From NCBI RefSeq assembly GCF_001636845.1, contig NZ_LITT01000017.1, positions 1 to 44,698 of the forward strand: a stretch of 44,698 nucleotides of DNA, written 5' to 3'. The notes under the pieces were generated by a model. That model did no database searches and was not told the DNA's origin. It worked only from the letters and a program-made list of their open reading frames with translations. This document shows, piece by piece, positions 1-9,034 of the stretch. Made by a program: the position numbers and the translations under genes. The DNA is from Clostridium ljungdahlii (lineage in GTDB: Bacteria > Bacillota > Clostridia > Clostridiales > Clostridiaceae). Numbering within the stretch: the first letter of the stretch is position 1; the number at the start of each line of letters is the position of its first letter.

Positions 1-204
1 GTTGTTCCGCCAGGAGCACAGCTGGGTAGCCAAGTTGGGAAGGGATAAACGCTGAAAGCATCTAAGTGTGAAGCCCACCTCAAGATAAGATTTCCCATAG
101 CGTAAGCTAGTAAGACCCCTCGAAGAACACGAGGAGATAGGTCAGAGGTGTAAGCAGGGCAACTTGTTAAGCTGACTGATACTAATAGGTCGAGGGCTTG
201 ACCA
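1..204 (+). rRNA. 23S ribosomal RNA, 3' end (partial)
   Basis: The sequence reads as the conserved 3' end of bacterial 23S rRNA, with the run gctgactgatactaatagg just before the terminus. It is cut by the window edge, so only the last ~200 nt are present. The end near 203-206 is set from the conserved terminal ggcttgacc and may be off by a few bases. A 5S gene follows after a ~110 nt AT-rich spacer, so this is the tail of a complete rRNA operon read on the plus strand. Confidence 0.95.
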
Positions 205-317
205 AATAAAAACGAAAGAAAAAAGTTTACTGTGCAATTTTGAGAGGACAGAGTAATTTGAACTCTTAAAAGATAATATAAAAGAAAATTGATAGAAATA
301 GCAATTTTCGATAATAG
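205..317 (+). other. 23S-5S internal transcribed spacer
   Basis: An AT-rich spacer of about 113 nt with no ORF. It ends in an inverted repeat, gaaaattg at 284-291 and caattttc at 302-309, immediately before the 5S gene. The hairpin could form part of a processing stem for 5S maturation, which is an inference from position only. Confidence 0.6.
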
Positions 318-435
318 ATCTGGTGGTAATGACGTGAAGGTAACACCCCTATCCATACCGAACAGGAAGGTTAAGCTTCAGAGTGCCGATGGTACTGCAG
401 GGGAGGCCCTGTGGGAGAATAGGTCGCTGCCAGGT
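318..435 (+). rRNA. 5S ribosomal RNA
   Basis: About 117 nt with the conserved 5S core (cctatccataccgaacagg and gtgccgatggtactgc). The terminal helix can be drawn between 319-326 and 427-434 (tctggtgg with ctgccagg, including G-T pairs), which fixes both ends to within one or two bases. It lies in the order 23S-5S-tRNA, and a tRNA starts six bases later. Confidence 0.95.
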
Positions 436-440
436 AATAA

Positions 441-517
441 GGATCTTTAGCTCAGTTGGTTAGAGCAACCGGCTCATAACCGGTGGGTCCGGGGTTCGAG
501 TCCCTGAAGGTCCACCA
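441..517 (+). tRNA. tRNA with CAT anticodon (Met, possibly lysidine Ile2)
   Basis: A full 77-nt cloverleaf with encoded CCA. The acceptor ggatctt pairs with aaggtcc, the anticodon loop is ctCATaa and the T loop is ttcgagt. A CAT anticodon can be elongator Met or tRNA-Ile2, in which C34 is converted to lysidine by TilS. The body resembles what I recall of Bacillus Ile2, so Met versus Ile2 is left open. It is not initiator-like. It is co-transcribed with 5S and followed by a strong terminator. Confidence 0.9.
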
Positions 518-520
518 TGA

Positions 521-558
521 AAAGAACTACATAGTTTTATGTAGTTCTTTTATTTTTT
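521..558 (+). terminator. rRNA operon terminator
   Basis: A perfect 13-bp hairpin (521-533 with 538-550, loop gttt) is followed by a T-rich tract. It closes the rRNA-tRNA operon. Confidence 0.85.
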
Positions 559-609
559 GTCCGTATTATGGTACACTTTAAATAGTGTATTAGTTGGAGG
601 AGATTTATA

Positions 610-1113
610 TTGATATTTTATAGAATAAAGCAATTTTATTGGGCATTAACTTCTAGAATTAATGAACAGGATAGTAAGTTTATAAAAAATATTTTAAGTA
701 TAGAAGAATTAAAACTATTTAATAAGCTGTCCATAAATGAACAAAAGCATTGCGTAAAAGTAGCATATGATGTAGAGCGTATTTGTAATAGTAAGCAAGG
801 TAAAGTAGATGAAAAATTACTACTAAAGGCTGCTCTCTTGCATGATATAGGCAAGATACATAGAAAGCTAAATCTAATAGACAAATCATTTATAGTATCA
901 ATGGATAGAATTTCAAAAGGAAAATTAAGAAAATTTTCTCAAAAGCCAAAGATAAATGTATATTACAATCATAGTAAAATAGGAGTAGATCTATTAAAAA
1001 AGATAGAGTATAATAAAAAGTTATTTTATTTGATAGAAAATCATCATAATAACAATATTCATAATAATAATTTGGAGTTAAAGATATTAAAGTACTGCGA
1101 TAAAAGAAATTAG
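610..1113 (+). CDS. HD-domain (HDIG-type) phosphohydrolase
   Basis: A 167-aa soluble protein with the HD metal-site signature: H47, the pair H78-D79 in LLHDIGK, H121, H145/H146 and a late Asp at 164. HD proteins are metal-dependent phosphohydrolases acting on nucleotides or cyclic dinucleotides, and the substrate cannot be read from this sequence. The start is a TTG at 610, nine bases after GGAGG at 596-600; no ATG fits better. It is short and has no sensory or membrane domain. The gene appears to stand alone, with ~90 bp before the next gene. Confidence 0.75.
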   Translation: MIFYRIKQFYWALTSRINEQDSKFIKNILSIEELKLFNKLSINEQKHCVKVAYDVERICNSKQGKVDEKLLLKAALLHDIGKIHRKLNLIDKSFIVSMDRISKGKLRKFSQKPKINVYYNHSKIGVDLLKKIEYNKKLFYLIENHHNNNIHNNNLELKILKYCDKRN

Positions 1114-1217
1114 ACTTATAAGTCAAATTTTTTTAAATTTATAAGTATTTTATGTGTATAAATTTATTCCAATTTTTATGATATAATTAATGTATAAGTG
1201 TATTAGTGGAGGTTAAG

Positions 1218-1733
1218 ATGGATTCAAAAAAAAGGAGAATATATATTGAGGAAATTCTTAAAAAAAATGATAAACCTCAAAAAGGGCATATTTTGGCAGA
1301 AAAATTAGGGGTTACTAGACAAATAATAGTTAAAGATATAGCAATTTTAAGGGCAGAAGGTAAAGATATAATAGCAACTCCAGATGGTTATCTGATTCCA
1401 AAAGCAGAAAAAAATTTAGTTAAGGCTGTAATAGCAGTTTCACACGAAACAAGCAAAATAGAGGATGAACTTAAAATTATAGTTAAATTTGGTGGTAAAG
1501 TACAGGATGTAATAGTAGAACATCCACTTTATGGTGAAATAAAAGGTATGCTTATGATAAAAAATTTATATGATGTTGAAAATTTTATAAATAAAATAAA
1601 ACAGTATAAAGCAGAACCATTATTGATATTAACAGGAGGTGTTCATTTACATACTATAGTTGCAGAAAACGATGACATAATTAAGAATATAAAAAGGGAA
1701 TTGAAGGAGAAAAAATATATGATTTCTGACTAA
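1218..1733 (+). CDS. niaR: NiaR-type transcription repressor (HTH + 3H domain)
   Basis: 171 aa. Residues ~5-60 form a DeoR/HTH_11-like winged helix (AEKLGVTRQIIVKDIAILR), and ~70-165 is a 3H domain with the family histidines H76, H102, H143 and H145. NiaR proteins repress niacin transport and NAD biosynthesis genes with niacin as co-repressor. No niacin genes lie nearby, so it probably acts in trans. The GTG at 1206 overlaps the GTGGAGG ribosome site; ATG 1218, just after it, is the better start. Confidence 0.8.
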   Translation: MDSKKRRIYIEEILKKNDKPQKGHILAEKLGVTRQIIVKDIAILRAEGKDIIATPDGYLIPKAEKNLVKAVIAVSHETSKIEDELKIIVKFGGKVQDVIVEHPLYGEIKGMLMIKNLYDVENFINKIKQYKAEPLLILTGGVHLHTIVAENDDIIKNIKRELKEKKYMISD

Positions 1734-1778
1734 GCCATAGCTAAGATTTTTTATATTTATAAAAGAGGTGGTTTTATT

Positions 1779-4496
1779 ATGAGAAGGAAAGTGGCAATAG
1801 GTATTTTTATTTTAGTTTTAGTACTGTGTATTTCATTTTTAAATAATATCGTAAATTTCGCAATAAATATACAATGGTATAAGCAAGTAGGATACTTATC
1901 TGTTTATTTTACCAAACTTGTAGCGGTATGTAAGCTTATGATACCTTTATTTATTGTAAGCTTTATAGGAATATGGTTATATTATAAAAGCCTAAGGATA
2001 AGCATTATAAAGTATAGAAAAGTTGTTGAGGTAAAAAGTAGTAAAGTTAAAATTGAGAGAAAAATAGTTCTTTTTATTGATTTAATTGTGTCTTTTTTAG
2101 CTTCTTATGTATTTGCATCAGCTTATTGGTATAGAATTTTACAATTTACAAATTCAGTACCTTTCAACAAAAAAGACCCAATTTTAAATTTAGATATTTC
2201 TTTTTATATATTTAAATTGCCACTTATACAATCTATATACAGTGCACTTGTAAGCTTATTTATTTTATTAGGATTGATAACTCTTTTTACATACTTTATA
2301 TTAAGTATGAAGGATAGATTTGTATCACGAAGTTTTAAGAAAAATTTTGGTAAAATAAATATATTAGATAGTGGGCTTACTAGATTTGCAGGAAAACAAT
2401 TGGCAGTTTTAGCTGCTCTTATAATATTGTGTATATCAATAGGGTATATTTTAAAGTGTATTAGCCTTGTTTATAGTCAAAATGGAGTAGCATTTGGTGC
2501 AAGTTATACAGATGCTCATGTAAGTTTGCTGTTCTACAAAATTATTGTAGTAGCATCTTTTATTGCTGCTATAGTTATATTTATTAGTATAATTAGAGTT
2601 AAAATTAAACCTATAGTGGCATCTATAGTTGTAATAATAGTTTTAATTATAAGTGGAAATCTAATGGCTTTTGTGGTTCAAAATTTTGTGGTTAAATCCA
2701 ATCAAAAAACTTTAGAAAGTCCATATATAAAATATAATATAGATTATACTCGTAGTGCATTTAATATTGATAATGTGGATGCTAGGTCTTTTGAAGTCAA
2801 GGATGATTTAACTTCAAAGGATATAGAAAATAATATGGACACGATAAATAATATAAGGATAAATTCTTTTGATCCTACACTTGAATTTTATAATCAAGTT
2901 CAAATTATAAGATATTATTATAACTTTAATAATATTGATATAGACAGATACAATATAAATGGAAAATTTAATCAAGTTTTTGTAGGTGCAAGGGAAATAA
3001 ACAGCAGGGCAATAGATCCAAATACATGGCAAAATAGGCATCTTATATATACCCATGGTTATGGAATAGTTATGAATAAAGTTAATTCAGTAACTTCAGA
3101 AGGACAGCCTAACTTTGTTATAAAGGATATGCCACCTAACAATTCTACTGATATAAAAATCCAAAATCCAAGAATATATTTTGGTGAAAAAACGGATGAC
3201 TATGCAGTAGTTAATACTAAAATAGGTGAATTTGATTATCCTAAAGGAAGTAATAATGCAACTAATATTTATAATGGAACAGACGGAATAAAGTTAGGAT
3301 TTTTAAATAGACTGTTATTTGCAATAAATCAAAAGGATTTAAATTTTTTATTATCTAGGGATATATCAAAAGAAAGCAAGATACTGATAAATAGGAATAT
3401 AGTTGATAGAGTCAATAAAATAGCACCTTTTTTAAACTATGACTCAGATCCGTATATAGTTGCAAGTGGAGGAAAGTTATATTGGATATTAGATGGATAC
3501 ACTGTTTCAAATAGATATCCTTTTTCACAACCTCAGAATGATGTAAATTATATAAGAAATTCTGTGAAGGTTACTGTAGATGCTTTAAATGGAGATGTAA
3601 ATTTTTATATAGTGGATAAAACTGATCCTATAGTAAAGAGCTATGCAAAAATATTTCCTAACTTATTTAAAAATATAAATCAACTATCACCTGATATAGT
3701 TAAGCATTTTAAGTATCCAAAGGATTTGTTTAATATTCAATGTAGTGTACTTGGAAAATATCATGTAACAGATCCAGGAGTATTTTATAGTGGAGAAGAT
3801 TTATGGGAAGTAGCTAAGAACCAAAAACAGGTTAGTGGCGAAAAGAATCTAATGGAGTCTCCTTATGTTGTTATGAAACTTCCAGGTGCTAATAAAGAAG
3901 AAATGATATTGCTGCAATATTTTAATATGAGAGATAAGGACAATATGGTAGCTTTATTTGGAGCTAGGATGGATGGAAAAAACTATGGAAAGATGATTCT
4001 ATATAAATTCCCTCCAGAGAAGACGATATACAGCCCATACTTGTTTAAACAAAAATTGAATCAGGATACGACTATATCTACTCAACTGTCACTTTGGAAT
4101 AAAGATGGGTCTAAGGTTCAATTTGGTGATACCATGATAGTTCCTATAAATAATTCTTTGGTTTATATAGAACCTATGTATCTTAGAGCTAGTGGTAAAG
4201 ATAGTATACCAGAGATGAAAAGAGTTGTAGTATCTTATGGTGATAAAATAATATTAGCTGAAAGTATAGATGATGCTTTGCAGCAGATATTTAACTATGA
4301 ACAAAATAATCAATTACAAGGAAATAGCACTGCTCAAAGTCAACTAGTGCCTACTAATAACGACAATCAGGAAAAGATAAAACAGGCTAAGAGTTTGTAC
4401 GAGAATGCATTAAATGCACAAAAAAATGGTGATTGGTCAGGATATGGAGATAATATTAAAAAACTTGGAGATATATTGAATTCACTAAGTAAATAG
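1779..4496 (+). CDS. UPF0182 family membrane protein
   Basis: A 905-aa protein matching UPF0182 (COG1615), a large family of unknown function in clostridia, actinobacteria and cyanobacteria. The first ~300 residues hold about seven hydrophobic helices (near 5-25, 48-66, 92-115, 150-180, 205-225, 250-272 and 278-300). The rest is a large hydrophilic, probably external domain, and the last ~70 residues are Gln/Asn-rich. The length is typical of the family. The start ATG follows AGAGGTGG. It lies 45 bp after niaR and may be co-transcribed, though nothing suggests a functional link. Confidence 0.8.
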   Translation: MRRKVAIGIFILVLVLCISFLNNIVNFAINIQWYKQVGYLSVYFTKLVAVCKLMIPLFIVSFIGIWLYYKSLRISIIKYRKVVEVKSSKVKIERKIVLFIDLIVSFLASYVFASAYWYRILQFTNSVPFNKKDPILNLDISFYIFKLPLIQSIYSALVSLFILLGLITLFTYFILSMKDRFVSRSFKKNFGKINILDSGLTRFAGKQLAVLAALIILCISIGYILKCISLVYSQNGVAFGASYTDAHVSLLFYKIIVVASFIAAIVIFISIIRVKIKPIVASIVVIIVLIISGNLMAFVVQNFVVKSNQKTLESPYIKYNIDYTRSAFNIDNVDARSFEVKDDLTSKDIENNMDTINNIRINSFDPTLEFYNQVQIIRYYYNFNNIDIDRYNINGKFNQVFVGAREINSRAIDPNTWQNRHLIYTHGYGIVMNKVNSVTSEGQPNFVIKDMPPNNSTDIKIQNPRIYFGEKTDDYAVVNTKIGEFDYPKGSNNATNIYNGTDGIKLGFLNRLLFAINQKDLNFLLSRDISKESKILINRNIVDRVNKIAPFLNYDSDPYIVASGGKLYWILDGYTVSNRYPFSQPQNDVNYIRNSVKVTVDALNGDVNFYIVDKTDPIVKSYAKIFPNLFKNINQLSPDIVKHFKYPKDLFNIQCSVLGKYHVTDPGVFYSGEDLWEVAKNQKQVSGEKNLMESPYVVMKLPGANKEEMILLQYFNMRDKDNMVALFGARMDGKNYGKMILYKFPPEKTIYSPYLFKQKLNQDTTISTQLSLWNKDGSKVQFGDTMIVPINNSLVYIEPMYLRASGKDSIPEMKRVVVSYGDKIILAESIDDALQQIFNYEQNNQLQGNSTAQSQLVPTNNDNQEKIKQAKSLYENALNAQKNGDWSGYGDNIKKLGDILNSLSK

Positions 4497-4573
4497 AATT
4501 TAATACAAAGTAGTAGAAACAGGGCTATTTTTAGATTATTAAAATAAAGATTTCTTTGAAGGGGAGATTTAAC

Positions 4574-5683
4574 ATGGATTATGATGTGCTTATATTAGGT
4601 GGGGGAATAATAGGATGTGCAATTTCCTATGAACTTTCAAAGTATAATTTAAATATAGCATTGATTGAAAAAGATTATGATATTGCTAATGATGTAGCGC
4701 CTATAGATTACTCTATAGTGTATGATGGATTGGAATGTGAAGATATATCATTATCCAAACTTGAATTTGCTGGCAGTAAGATTATGTCTGACTTGGCATC
4801 TAAGTTTAATATCTTCTTTGAGAGGAAGGGATACTTACTGTTAGCAGATACTAAAGAAGGTGAGAAAAAGCTAATTTGTATGTATAATAAAGCTTTGAAT
4901 AGGGGCATGGAAAACATACAGCTGTTAGATGGAGAAGAAGTACAGAAGGTAGAGCCGAATTTAGAAAAAAATATAAAGAAAGCTATTTATTCTAAAAATA
5001 CGGGGATTATATCACCCTATGATTTAGCTATTTCTTATGGTGAAATTGCTTGTGACAATGGGGTCAATTTTAAATTAGGGGAAGAAGTTTTGGATATAGA
5101 AAGTATATCCAAAGGGTTCAAGGTAGTGACCAATAAAAACAAATTCACATGTAATATGGTACTAAATACAACCCCGGGTAAAAATTATAGTATAGATAGA
5201 GAAAATAAGGTAAATCGAAATGTAAAATATTTAAAATATTTTTCCGTAGAAAAAAAATTAACCAAACCCTATAATAATATAATTTCTACAATAGGGGAGA
5301 GGAATAATAAAACATATATTATCCCTGGAAAAGAAAATAAATTGTTAGTAGGATTAAAGAATGATAAAAAAATAAGTTGTGAAGAGGGACTACAAAAAAT
5401 AAGCGGTTTTATAAAAAATTTATCAGAGGAAAACATTAATGATTTTTATGACTCACATTTTTATGATGATTTTTTAATTATAGACGATAGTTTAATTGAT
5501 GAAGATTATATTAAAATAATAGGAAAACATTATGGTCAGGTTACAATGACACCTGCAATTGCAAATATAGTGTGCAAGACAGTAGTAAACAAACTAAATT
5601 GCCGCTTGAAAAAGGATTTTATGGATAAGAGGAGGGAATTCTATAAATTTAGAGAACTTTCTAATGAGGAAAGAAAAAAATAA
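4574..5683 (+). CDS. FAD-dependent oxidoreductase, GlpA/GlpO-like
   Basis: 369 aa of the DAO/glycerol-3-phosphate-dehydrogenase fold. The N-terminal dinucleotide motif LILGGGIIGCA is followed by ALIEKD at the end of strand 2. The C-terminal FAD loop region (KIIGKHYGQVTMTPAIANIV) is recognisable. After the first motif, the conserved small-residue/His stretch seen in active relatives (SKANSGIVHAG-like) is replaced by VAPIDYSIVYDG, so the substrate or even activity may differ. TTG 4556 lies before the GGGGAG site; ATG 4574 is the likely start. It is followed by BFD and DUF1667-like genes, a typical glpA-type arrangement. Confidence 0.75.
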   Translation: MDYDVLILGGGIIGCAISYELSKYNLNIALIEKDYDIANDVAPIDYSIVYDGLECEDISLSKLEFAGSKIMSDLASKFNIFFERKGYLLLADTKEGEKKLICMYNKALNRGMENIQLLDGEEVQKVEPNLEKNIKKAIYSKNTGIISPYDLAISYGEIACDNGVNFKLGEEVLDIESISKGFKVVTNKNKFTCNMVLNTTPGKNYSIDRENKVNRNVKYLKYFSVEKKLTKPYNNIISTIGERNNKTYIIPGKENKLLVGLKNDKKISCEEGLQKISGFIKNLSEENINDFYDSHFYDDFLIIDDSLIDEDYIKIIGKHYGQVTMTPAIANIVCKTVVNKLNCRLKKDFMDKRREFYKFRELSNEERKK

Positions 5684-5709
5684 TAAAACTAAATAGGAAA
5701 TATGGAAAG

Positions 5710-5964
5710 GTGATATGTTATTGTAATAAGGTAACAGAAGGTGAAATAATAGATGCCATAAGTAGACCATTAGGGGCACGTACTATAGAAGGTATAAAAA
5801 GAAGGACAGGTGCAACTTTTGGGGATTGTAGAGGGACTAGGTGCCTTTATGAAGTGGCATCAATTCTTGCAAGGGAGACTAATAAAAAAATGACCGATAT
5901 AGTTAAAGATTCTAAAAATTCCAATATCATGGTAGGTAGAATAAAGGAGTTTGATAAAATGTAA
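5710..5964 (+). CDS. BFD-like [2Fe-2S]-binding protein
   Basis: An 84-aa protein with the BFD [2Fe-2S] pattern: CYC at residues 3-5 and C-x4-C in GDCRGTRC. The helices TEGEIIDAI and TIEGIKRRTGA are typical of the domain. BFD domains usually form the C-terminus of GlpA-type dehydrogenases; here the domain is a separate gene 26 bp behind the FAD protein. The start is GTG 5710, since no other start in frame retains the Cys pair. AGGA at 5695-5698 is the only plausible ribosome site and is rather weak. It probably relays electrons for the FAD subunit (inference). Confidence 0.8.
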   Translation: MICYCNKVTEGEIIDAISRPLGARTIEGIKRRTGATFGDCRGTRCLYEVASILARETNKKMTDIVKDSKNSNIMVGRIKEFDKM

Positions 5965-5979
5965 TTGGGGGAGTTAGAA

Positions 5980-6309
5980 TTGATAAAGGAGAGTGCATGT
6001 ACTAAATTCGATAGGCAATGTATAGTTAGTAAAGATAGACAGGATATTAATGAAAATTTGAAATTAAAAGAAGATAATAAGTGTGATATATTTACTACTA
6101 TAGTTAGAATAAAAGGGTGTAATTGCAACGTAGTGTCAGTAAAGAGCTCTAAACCACTAGATAAAAGCCTGTGGCTTGAATGCTCAAAAGTTTTAGCTAG
6201 AATACATGTTGGGGCGCCTATAAAAATTGGAGATATAATTTGCAAAAATATACTAAATACGAAGGTGGACATAATTTGTACTAAAAATGTTAATAAAATT
6301 ACAAAATAA
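5980..6309 (+). CDS. DUF1667-like protein
   Basis: 109 aa whose second half (TTIVRIKG, PLDKSLWLE, GAPIKIGDII, VDIICTKNV) follows the DUF1667 pattern found in glycerol-3-phosphate/FAD-oxidoreductase operons. The N-terminal Cys cluster usual for DUF1667 is degenerate: only scattered cysteines at the start of the protein remain. TTG 5980 sits seven bases after GGGGGAG at 5967-5972; TTG 5965 overlaps that site and is less likely. The GlpB-like NAD(FAD) subunit that usually lies between is absent. Confidence 0.6.
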   Translation: MIKESACTKFDRQCIVSKDRQDINENLKLKEDNKCDIFTTIVRIKGCNCNVVSVKSSKPLDKSLWLECSKVLARIHVGAPIKIGDIICKNILNTKVDIICTKNVNKITK

Positions 6310-6340
6310 TTTCAAATTTACCTTTATTATTTTTAATATC

Positions 6341-6369
6341 TTGGTTATAATAAGTAGTGGAAATATATT
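6341..6369 (+). promoter_or_regulatory. Probable promoter of the serS leader
   Basis: TTGGTT (6341-6346) and TATATT (6364-6369) are spaced by 17 bp, ~55 bp upstream of the T-box leader. Confidence 0.5.
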
Positions 6370-6419
6370 TAGTATATATGTAAATTTAGCATTAGAATAA
6401 AAAAATATATATTTAATTA

Positions 6420-6645
6420 AAAATTAACTGATGAAGAGGTTAGTAGCTTTAAAGTGATTTAAGAGAGTCAGTATCTTGGTGCAAGCTGATATCATAATAT
6501 TGTGAATCCACCTTGGAAGTACTGATAAAAGCAGTTCGGTAATGCCGTTATAAATTAGAGAGAATTAGCATTAACTTGTTAATTAAATAGGGTGGCAACA
6601 CGGAGTCTTTCGTCCCTTTGGGGTACGTAAAGGCTCTTTTTATAT
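6420..6645 (+). promoter_or_regulatory. T-box riboswitch (serine) controlling serS
   Basis: A tRNA-sensing leader. The conserved T-box core agggtggcaacacgg lies at 6589-6603. The specifier region gaaTCCacc has TCC (Ser) at 6507-6509. The antiterminator bulge reads TGGC, which pairs with the GCCA end of tRNA-Ser (discriminator G, as in all four Ser tRNAs of this window). The competing terminator hairpin runs from 6603 (gagtcttt) to 6636 (aaaggctc), followed by T5. Uncharged tRNA-Ser is expected to allow read-through into serS. Confidence 0.92.
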
Positions 6646-6686
6646 TATAGGAAACTATATAGATGATTAGGGAGGATTTATAAAAT

Positions 6687-7967
6687 ATGTTAGATTTAAA
6701 AAGAATAAGAAACAATCCAGAGGAAGTAAAAAAACAACTTTCAAATAGAGGAGAAGATTTCGATCCAGCAACTATCGATGAAGTAATAGCTTTAGATGAG
6801 AAGAGAAGAAAAATTCTAGTTGAAGTAGAAGCTTTAAAGAGTAAAAGAAATCAAGATTCAGCTCAGATAGCTAAAATGAAAAGAAATGGTGAAAATGCAG
6901 ATGATTTAGTTGCTGAAATGAAACATGTATCAGATAACATAAAACAATATGATACTGAATTATCAGAATTAAATGGAAAGATAGAGTACATAATGCTTAG
7001 GATACCTAATATTCCTAATCCTGCAGTTCCAGAAGGAAAATCAGACGAAGATAATGTAGAAATTAGAAAATGGTCAGAGCCTACTAAGTTTGATTTTAAA
7101 CCTAAAGCTCATTGGGATATAGGTACAGATCTTGATATACTTGACTTTGAAAGAGGTGGAAAGGTGTCAGGTTCTAGATTTACATTTTACAAAGGATTAG
7201 GAGCTAAACTTGAAAGAGCTATAATAACTTATTATTTGGATTTTCATACAGAAAAGCATGGATATACAGAAATATTACCTCCTTATATGGTAAATAGAAC
7301 TAGCATGACTGGTACAGGTCAGCTTCCTAAATTTGAAGAGGATGCTTTTAGAATATCAAATAATGATTACTTTTTGATCCCAACTGCAGAAGTACCAGTA
7401 ACTAATTTTCATAGAGATGAGGTTTTAAAAGGAGAAGATTTGCCATTGAAATATGTCGCATATAGTGCATGTTTTAGAGCAGAGGCAGGATCAGCAGGAA
7501 GAGATACAAGAGGAATAATAAGACAACATCAATTTAATAAAGTTGAAATGGTTAAATTCACAAGACCTGAAGAATCTTATGATGAGCTTGAAAAACTCAC
7601 TAATGATGCGGAAGATGTGCTTAAAGGACTGAAAATTCCATATAGAGTAGTTAGAATATGTAAGGGAGACTTGGGCTTTACTGCAGCACTTAAGTATGAT
7701 ATAGAGGTTTGGATGCCAAGTTACAATAGATATGTAGAAATATCAAGCTGTAGTAATTTTGAGGATTTCCAGGCAAGACGTGCTAATATAAAATATAAGG
7801 AAACTCCAAAAGACAAACCAAGGTATGTACATACTTTAAATGGATCAGGAGTTGCTATAGGAAGAACAGTTGCAGCTATTTTGGAAAATTATCAGCAAGA
7901 AGATGGAAGTGTTATAATTCCTGAAATATTAAGACCATATATGGGTGGAAAAGAAGTAATAAAATAA
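6687..7967 (+). CDS. serS: Seryl-tRNA synthetase
   Basis: A full-length 426-aa class II synthetase that charges tRNA-Ser in the cytoplasm. Residues ~30-100 form the antiparallel coiled-coil arm that grips the long variable arm. Motif 2 ([14 protein letters not shown] then RQHQFNKVE) is at ~262-286 and motif 3 ([16 protein letters not shown]) at ~384-400. ATG 6687 follows GGAGG at 6671-6675. Expression is set by the serine T-box just upstream. Two tRNA-Ser genes follow downstream from their own promoter. Confidence 0.97.
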   Translation: MLDLKRIRNNPEEVKKQLSNRGEDFDPATIDEVIALDEKRRKILVEVEALKSKRNQDSAQIAKMKRNGENADDLVAEMKHVSDNIKQYDTELSELNGKIEYIMLRIPNIPNPAVPEGKSDEDNVEIRKWSEPTKFDFKPKAHWDIGTDLDILDFERGGKVSGSRFTFYKGLGAKLERAIITYYLDFHTEKHGYTEILPPYMVNRTSMTGTGQLPKFEEDAFRISNNDYFLIPTAEVPVTNFHRDEVLKGEDLPLKYVAYSACFRAEAGSAGRDTRGIIRQHQFNKVEMVKFTRPEESYDELEKLTNDAEDVLKGLKIPYRVVRICKGDLGFTAALKYDIEVWMPSYNRYVEISSCSNFEDFQARRANIKYKETPKDKPRYVHTLNGSGVAIGRTVAAILENYQQEDGSVIIPEILRPYMGGKEVIK

Positions 7968-8031
7968 AATTATTTTAAAAAATACAATATTTTTAAAATA
8001 AGATATTGTGAGAGTATTTTGGGTATATTGA

Positions 8032-8061
8032 GAGATATAATGAAATAATTCATTATATCTC
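8032..8061 (+). terminator. Hairpin terminator after serS
   Basis: A perfect 13-bp inverted repeat (8032-8044 with 8049-8061, loop ataa) is extended outward by gtata/tatac. It is very stable but has only a short T run after it, so it may also act as an RNA 3' end stabiliser. Confidence 0.6.
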
Positions 8062-8125
8062 CTTTAGTATACTAAATACAGAGAAAATTAAATGAATTAT
8101 TAGGCTTATTTTAGATAAAAAGTAG

Positions 8126-8160
8126 TTATATTGAATTTTTTATATAAAAATTCAATATAA
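8126..8160. repeat. Perfect 15-bp palindrome upstream of tRNA-Ser promoter
   Basis: 8126-8140 is the exact reverse complement of 8146-8160 with a 5-nt loop. It lies 14 bp upstream of the -35 box of the tRNA-Ser promoter. It could be a second serS terminator or an upstream element. Confidence 0.6.
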
Positions 8161-8174
8161 AAGATAAAAAAATG

Positions 8175-8203
8175 TTGACATATATATAGACTGTTGTTAT
8201 AAT
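8175..8203 (+). promoter_or_regulatory. Promoter of the tRNA-Ser genes
   Basis: Consensus TTGACA (8175-8180) and TATAAT (8198-8203) are 17 bp apart, starting transcription ~15 bp before tRNA-Ser(TGA). Confidence 0.8.
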
Positions 8204-8224
8204 AATACTTGTCATGTTGGTCTA

Positions 8225-8315
8225 GGAAAGATGGTCGAGTTGGTTTAAGGCACCGGTCTTGAAAACCGGCGTACGGGTGACCGTACCAAGGGTTCGAATC
8301 CCTTTCTTTCCGCCA
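8225..8315 (+). tRNA. tRNA-Ser (TGA)
   Basis: A 91-nt class II tRNA with a long variable arm and encoded CCA. The acceptor ggaaaga pairs with tctttcc, the anticodon loop is ctTGAaa and the discriminator is G. It reads UCA and neighbouring UCN codons. Confidence 0.95.
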
Positions 8316-8344
8316 TATAATAATTATATTTAAACGTAGGGCAT

Positions 8345-8435
8345 GGAGAAATACTCAAGTGGCTGAAGAGGCGCCCCTGCTAAGGGCGTAGATCGGGTAA
8401 CCGGTGCGAGGGTTCAAATCCCTCTTTCTCCGCCA
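8345..8435 (+). tRNA. tRNA-Ser (GCT)
   Basis: A 91-nt class II tRNA with encoded CCA. The anticodon loop ctGCTaa lies in the stem gcccc/ggggc-like arm, and the discriminator is G. It reads AGC and AGU. It lies 29 bp behind tRNA-Ser(TGA), probably on the same transcript. Confidence 0.95.
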
Positions 8436-8472
8436 TTATAATTTTAATGATGGTTTAAATATAGTTACTTGA

Positions 8473-8508
8473 GGAAGTTATCCAGTAAAGTGGTTACTTC
8501 TTTTTTTA
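8473..8508 (+). terminator. Probable terminator after tRNA-Ser pair
   Basis: An imperfect hairpin (gaagt...acttc) is followed by a run of seven T. Confidence 0.5.
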
Positions 8509-8598
8509 TTTACTAAGATAGGTATATAAATTTTAACTTGATATAGTAAATAGCCTTGATTTTAATTGGTATTTGTGTTAATATAACACTGTTAATTT

Positions 8599-8675
8599 GC
8601 GTCAGTAGCTCAGTTGGATAGAGCAGTTGGCTACGAACCAGCGTGCCGGGGGTTCGACTCCTCTCTGACGCACCA
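8599..8675 (+). tRNA. tRNA-Arg (ACG)
   Basis: A 77-nt tRNA with encoded CCA; the acceptor gcgtcag pairs with ctgacgc and the anticodon loop is ctACGaa. A34 is the substrate of the TadA deaminase, whose gene is at 29915 in this window, giving inosine to read CGU/CGC/CGA. It is followed by its own terminator. Confidence 0.95.
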
Positions 8676-8686
8676 TAATCCATTCC

Positions 8687-8713
8687 AAACACTGACTTTC
8701 AGTGTTTTTTATT
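8687..8713 (+). terminator. Terminator of tRNA-Arg(ACG)
   Basis: A 9-bp hairpin aaacactga/tcagtgttt (8687-8695, 8699-8707) is followed by T6. Confidence 0.85.
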
Positions 8714-8795
8714 TTATCTAAAATTAGATTTTACCACCTTTTTTACCCCTTATAGCTTTTTATAAAATAAAATAGGGTTAATTTTGCACCCATAT

Positions 8796-8826
8796 TTGAA
8801 TATGAATCATCTAGTTATGTTATAAT
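8796..8826 (+). promoter_or_regulatory. Possible promoter of the 8871 leader ORF
   Basis: TTGAAT (8796) and TATAAT (8821) are 19 bp apart. Spacing is long but the -10 box is perfect, and an RBS-headed mini-ORF follows 45 bp later. Confidence 0.4.
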
Positions 8827-8870
8827 ATTTATATACTTGTGGTATAACATTAGTAATAAGAGGGTGGATT

Positions 8871-8918
8871 ATGAATTTAGTCTGCTTAGTAAAATTGTAT
8901 AAGTTAAATAATAGATAG
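8871..8918 (+). CDS. Possible 15-residue leader peptide
   Basis: ATG 8871 follows a good site, AGAGGGTGG, and opens a 15-codon frame MNLVCLVKLYKLNNR. Its last four codons, including the stop, are exactly the left arm of the downstream terminator stem (8907-8918). A ribosome finishing this peptide would cover that arm, which is the geometry of a translation-coupled attenuator. It matches no family I know and may be fortuitous. Confidence 0.35.
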   Translation: MNLVCLVKLYKLNNR

Positions 8919-8949
8919 AGTTTGAGGAAGCCTATCTATTATTTTTTTT
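8907..8949 (+). terminator. Terminator/attenuator after leader ORF
   Basis: A perfect 12-bp stem, 8907-8918 with 8932-8943, is followed by T-rich DNA to 8949. The left arm overlaps the end of the leader ORF. Confidence 0.8.
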
Positions 8950-9016
8950 GGAATTATTTATGTTTACTTTAGTATTTGATGATATTTTATCTACTGCATT
9001 TATTGGCATTTAGACA

Positions 9017-9034
9017 TTTCGTTTTCCAAAGTGA
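9017..9034 (+). pseudogene. Remnant of a histidine kinase 3' end
   Basis: These six codons read FRFPK-stop, matching the last codons of the histidine kinase at 14761 (LRFPK-stop). The similarity continues downstream for ~65 bp as the promoter repeat and upstream for ~15 bp with an indel. It marks a duplication or recombination scar; nothing else of a kinase is visible to the left. Confidence 0.55.

Noticed and set aside
5710-5964. Iron-regulatory or bacterioferritin role for the BFD protein
   Set aside because: No bacterioferritin lies nearby; the adjacent FAD oxidoreductase and DUF1667-like genes point to a dehydrogenase electron relay.
6501-6512. Other readings of the T-box specifier (ATC Ile, CCA Pro, ACC Thr)
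   Set aside because: The downstream genes are serS and serine biosynthesis, and the TGGC bulge fits G73 of tRNA-Ser; only TCC is consistent for all three leaders.
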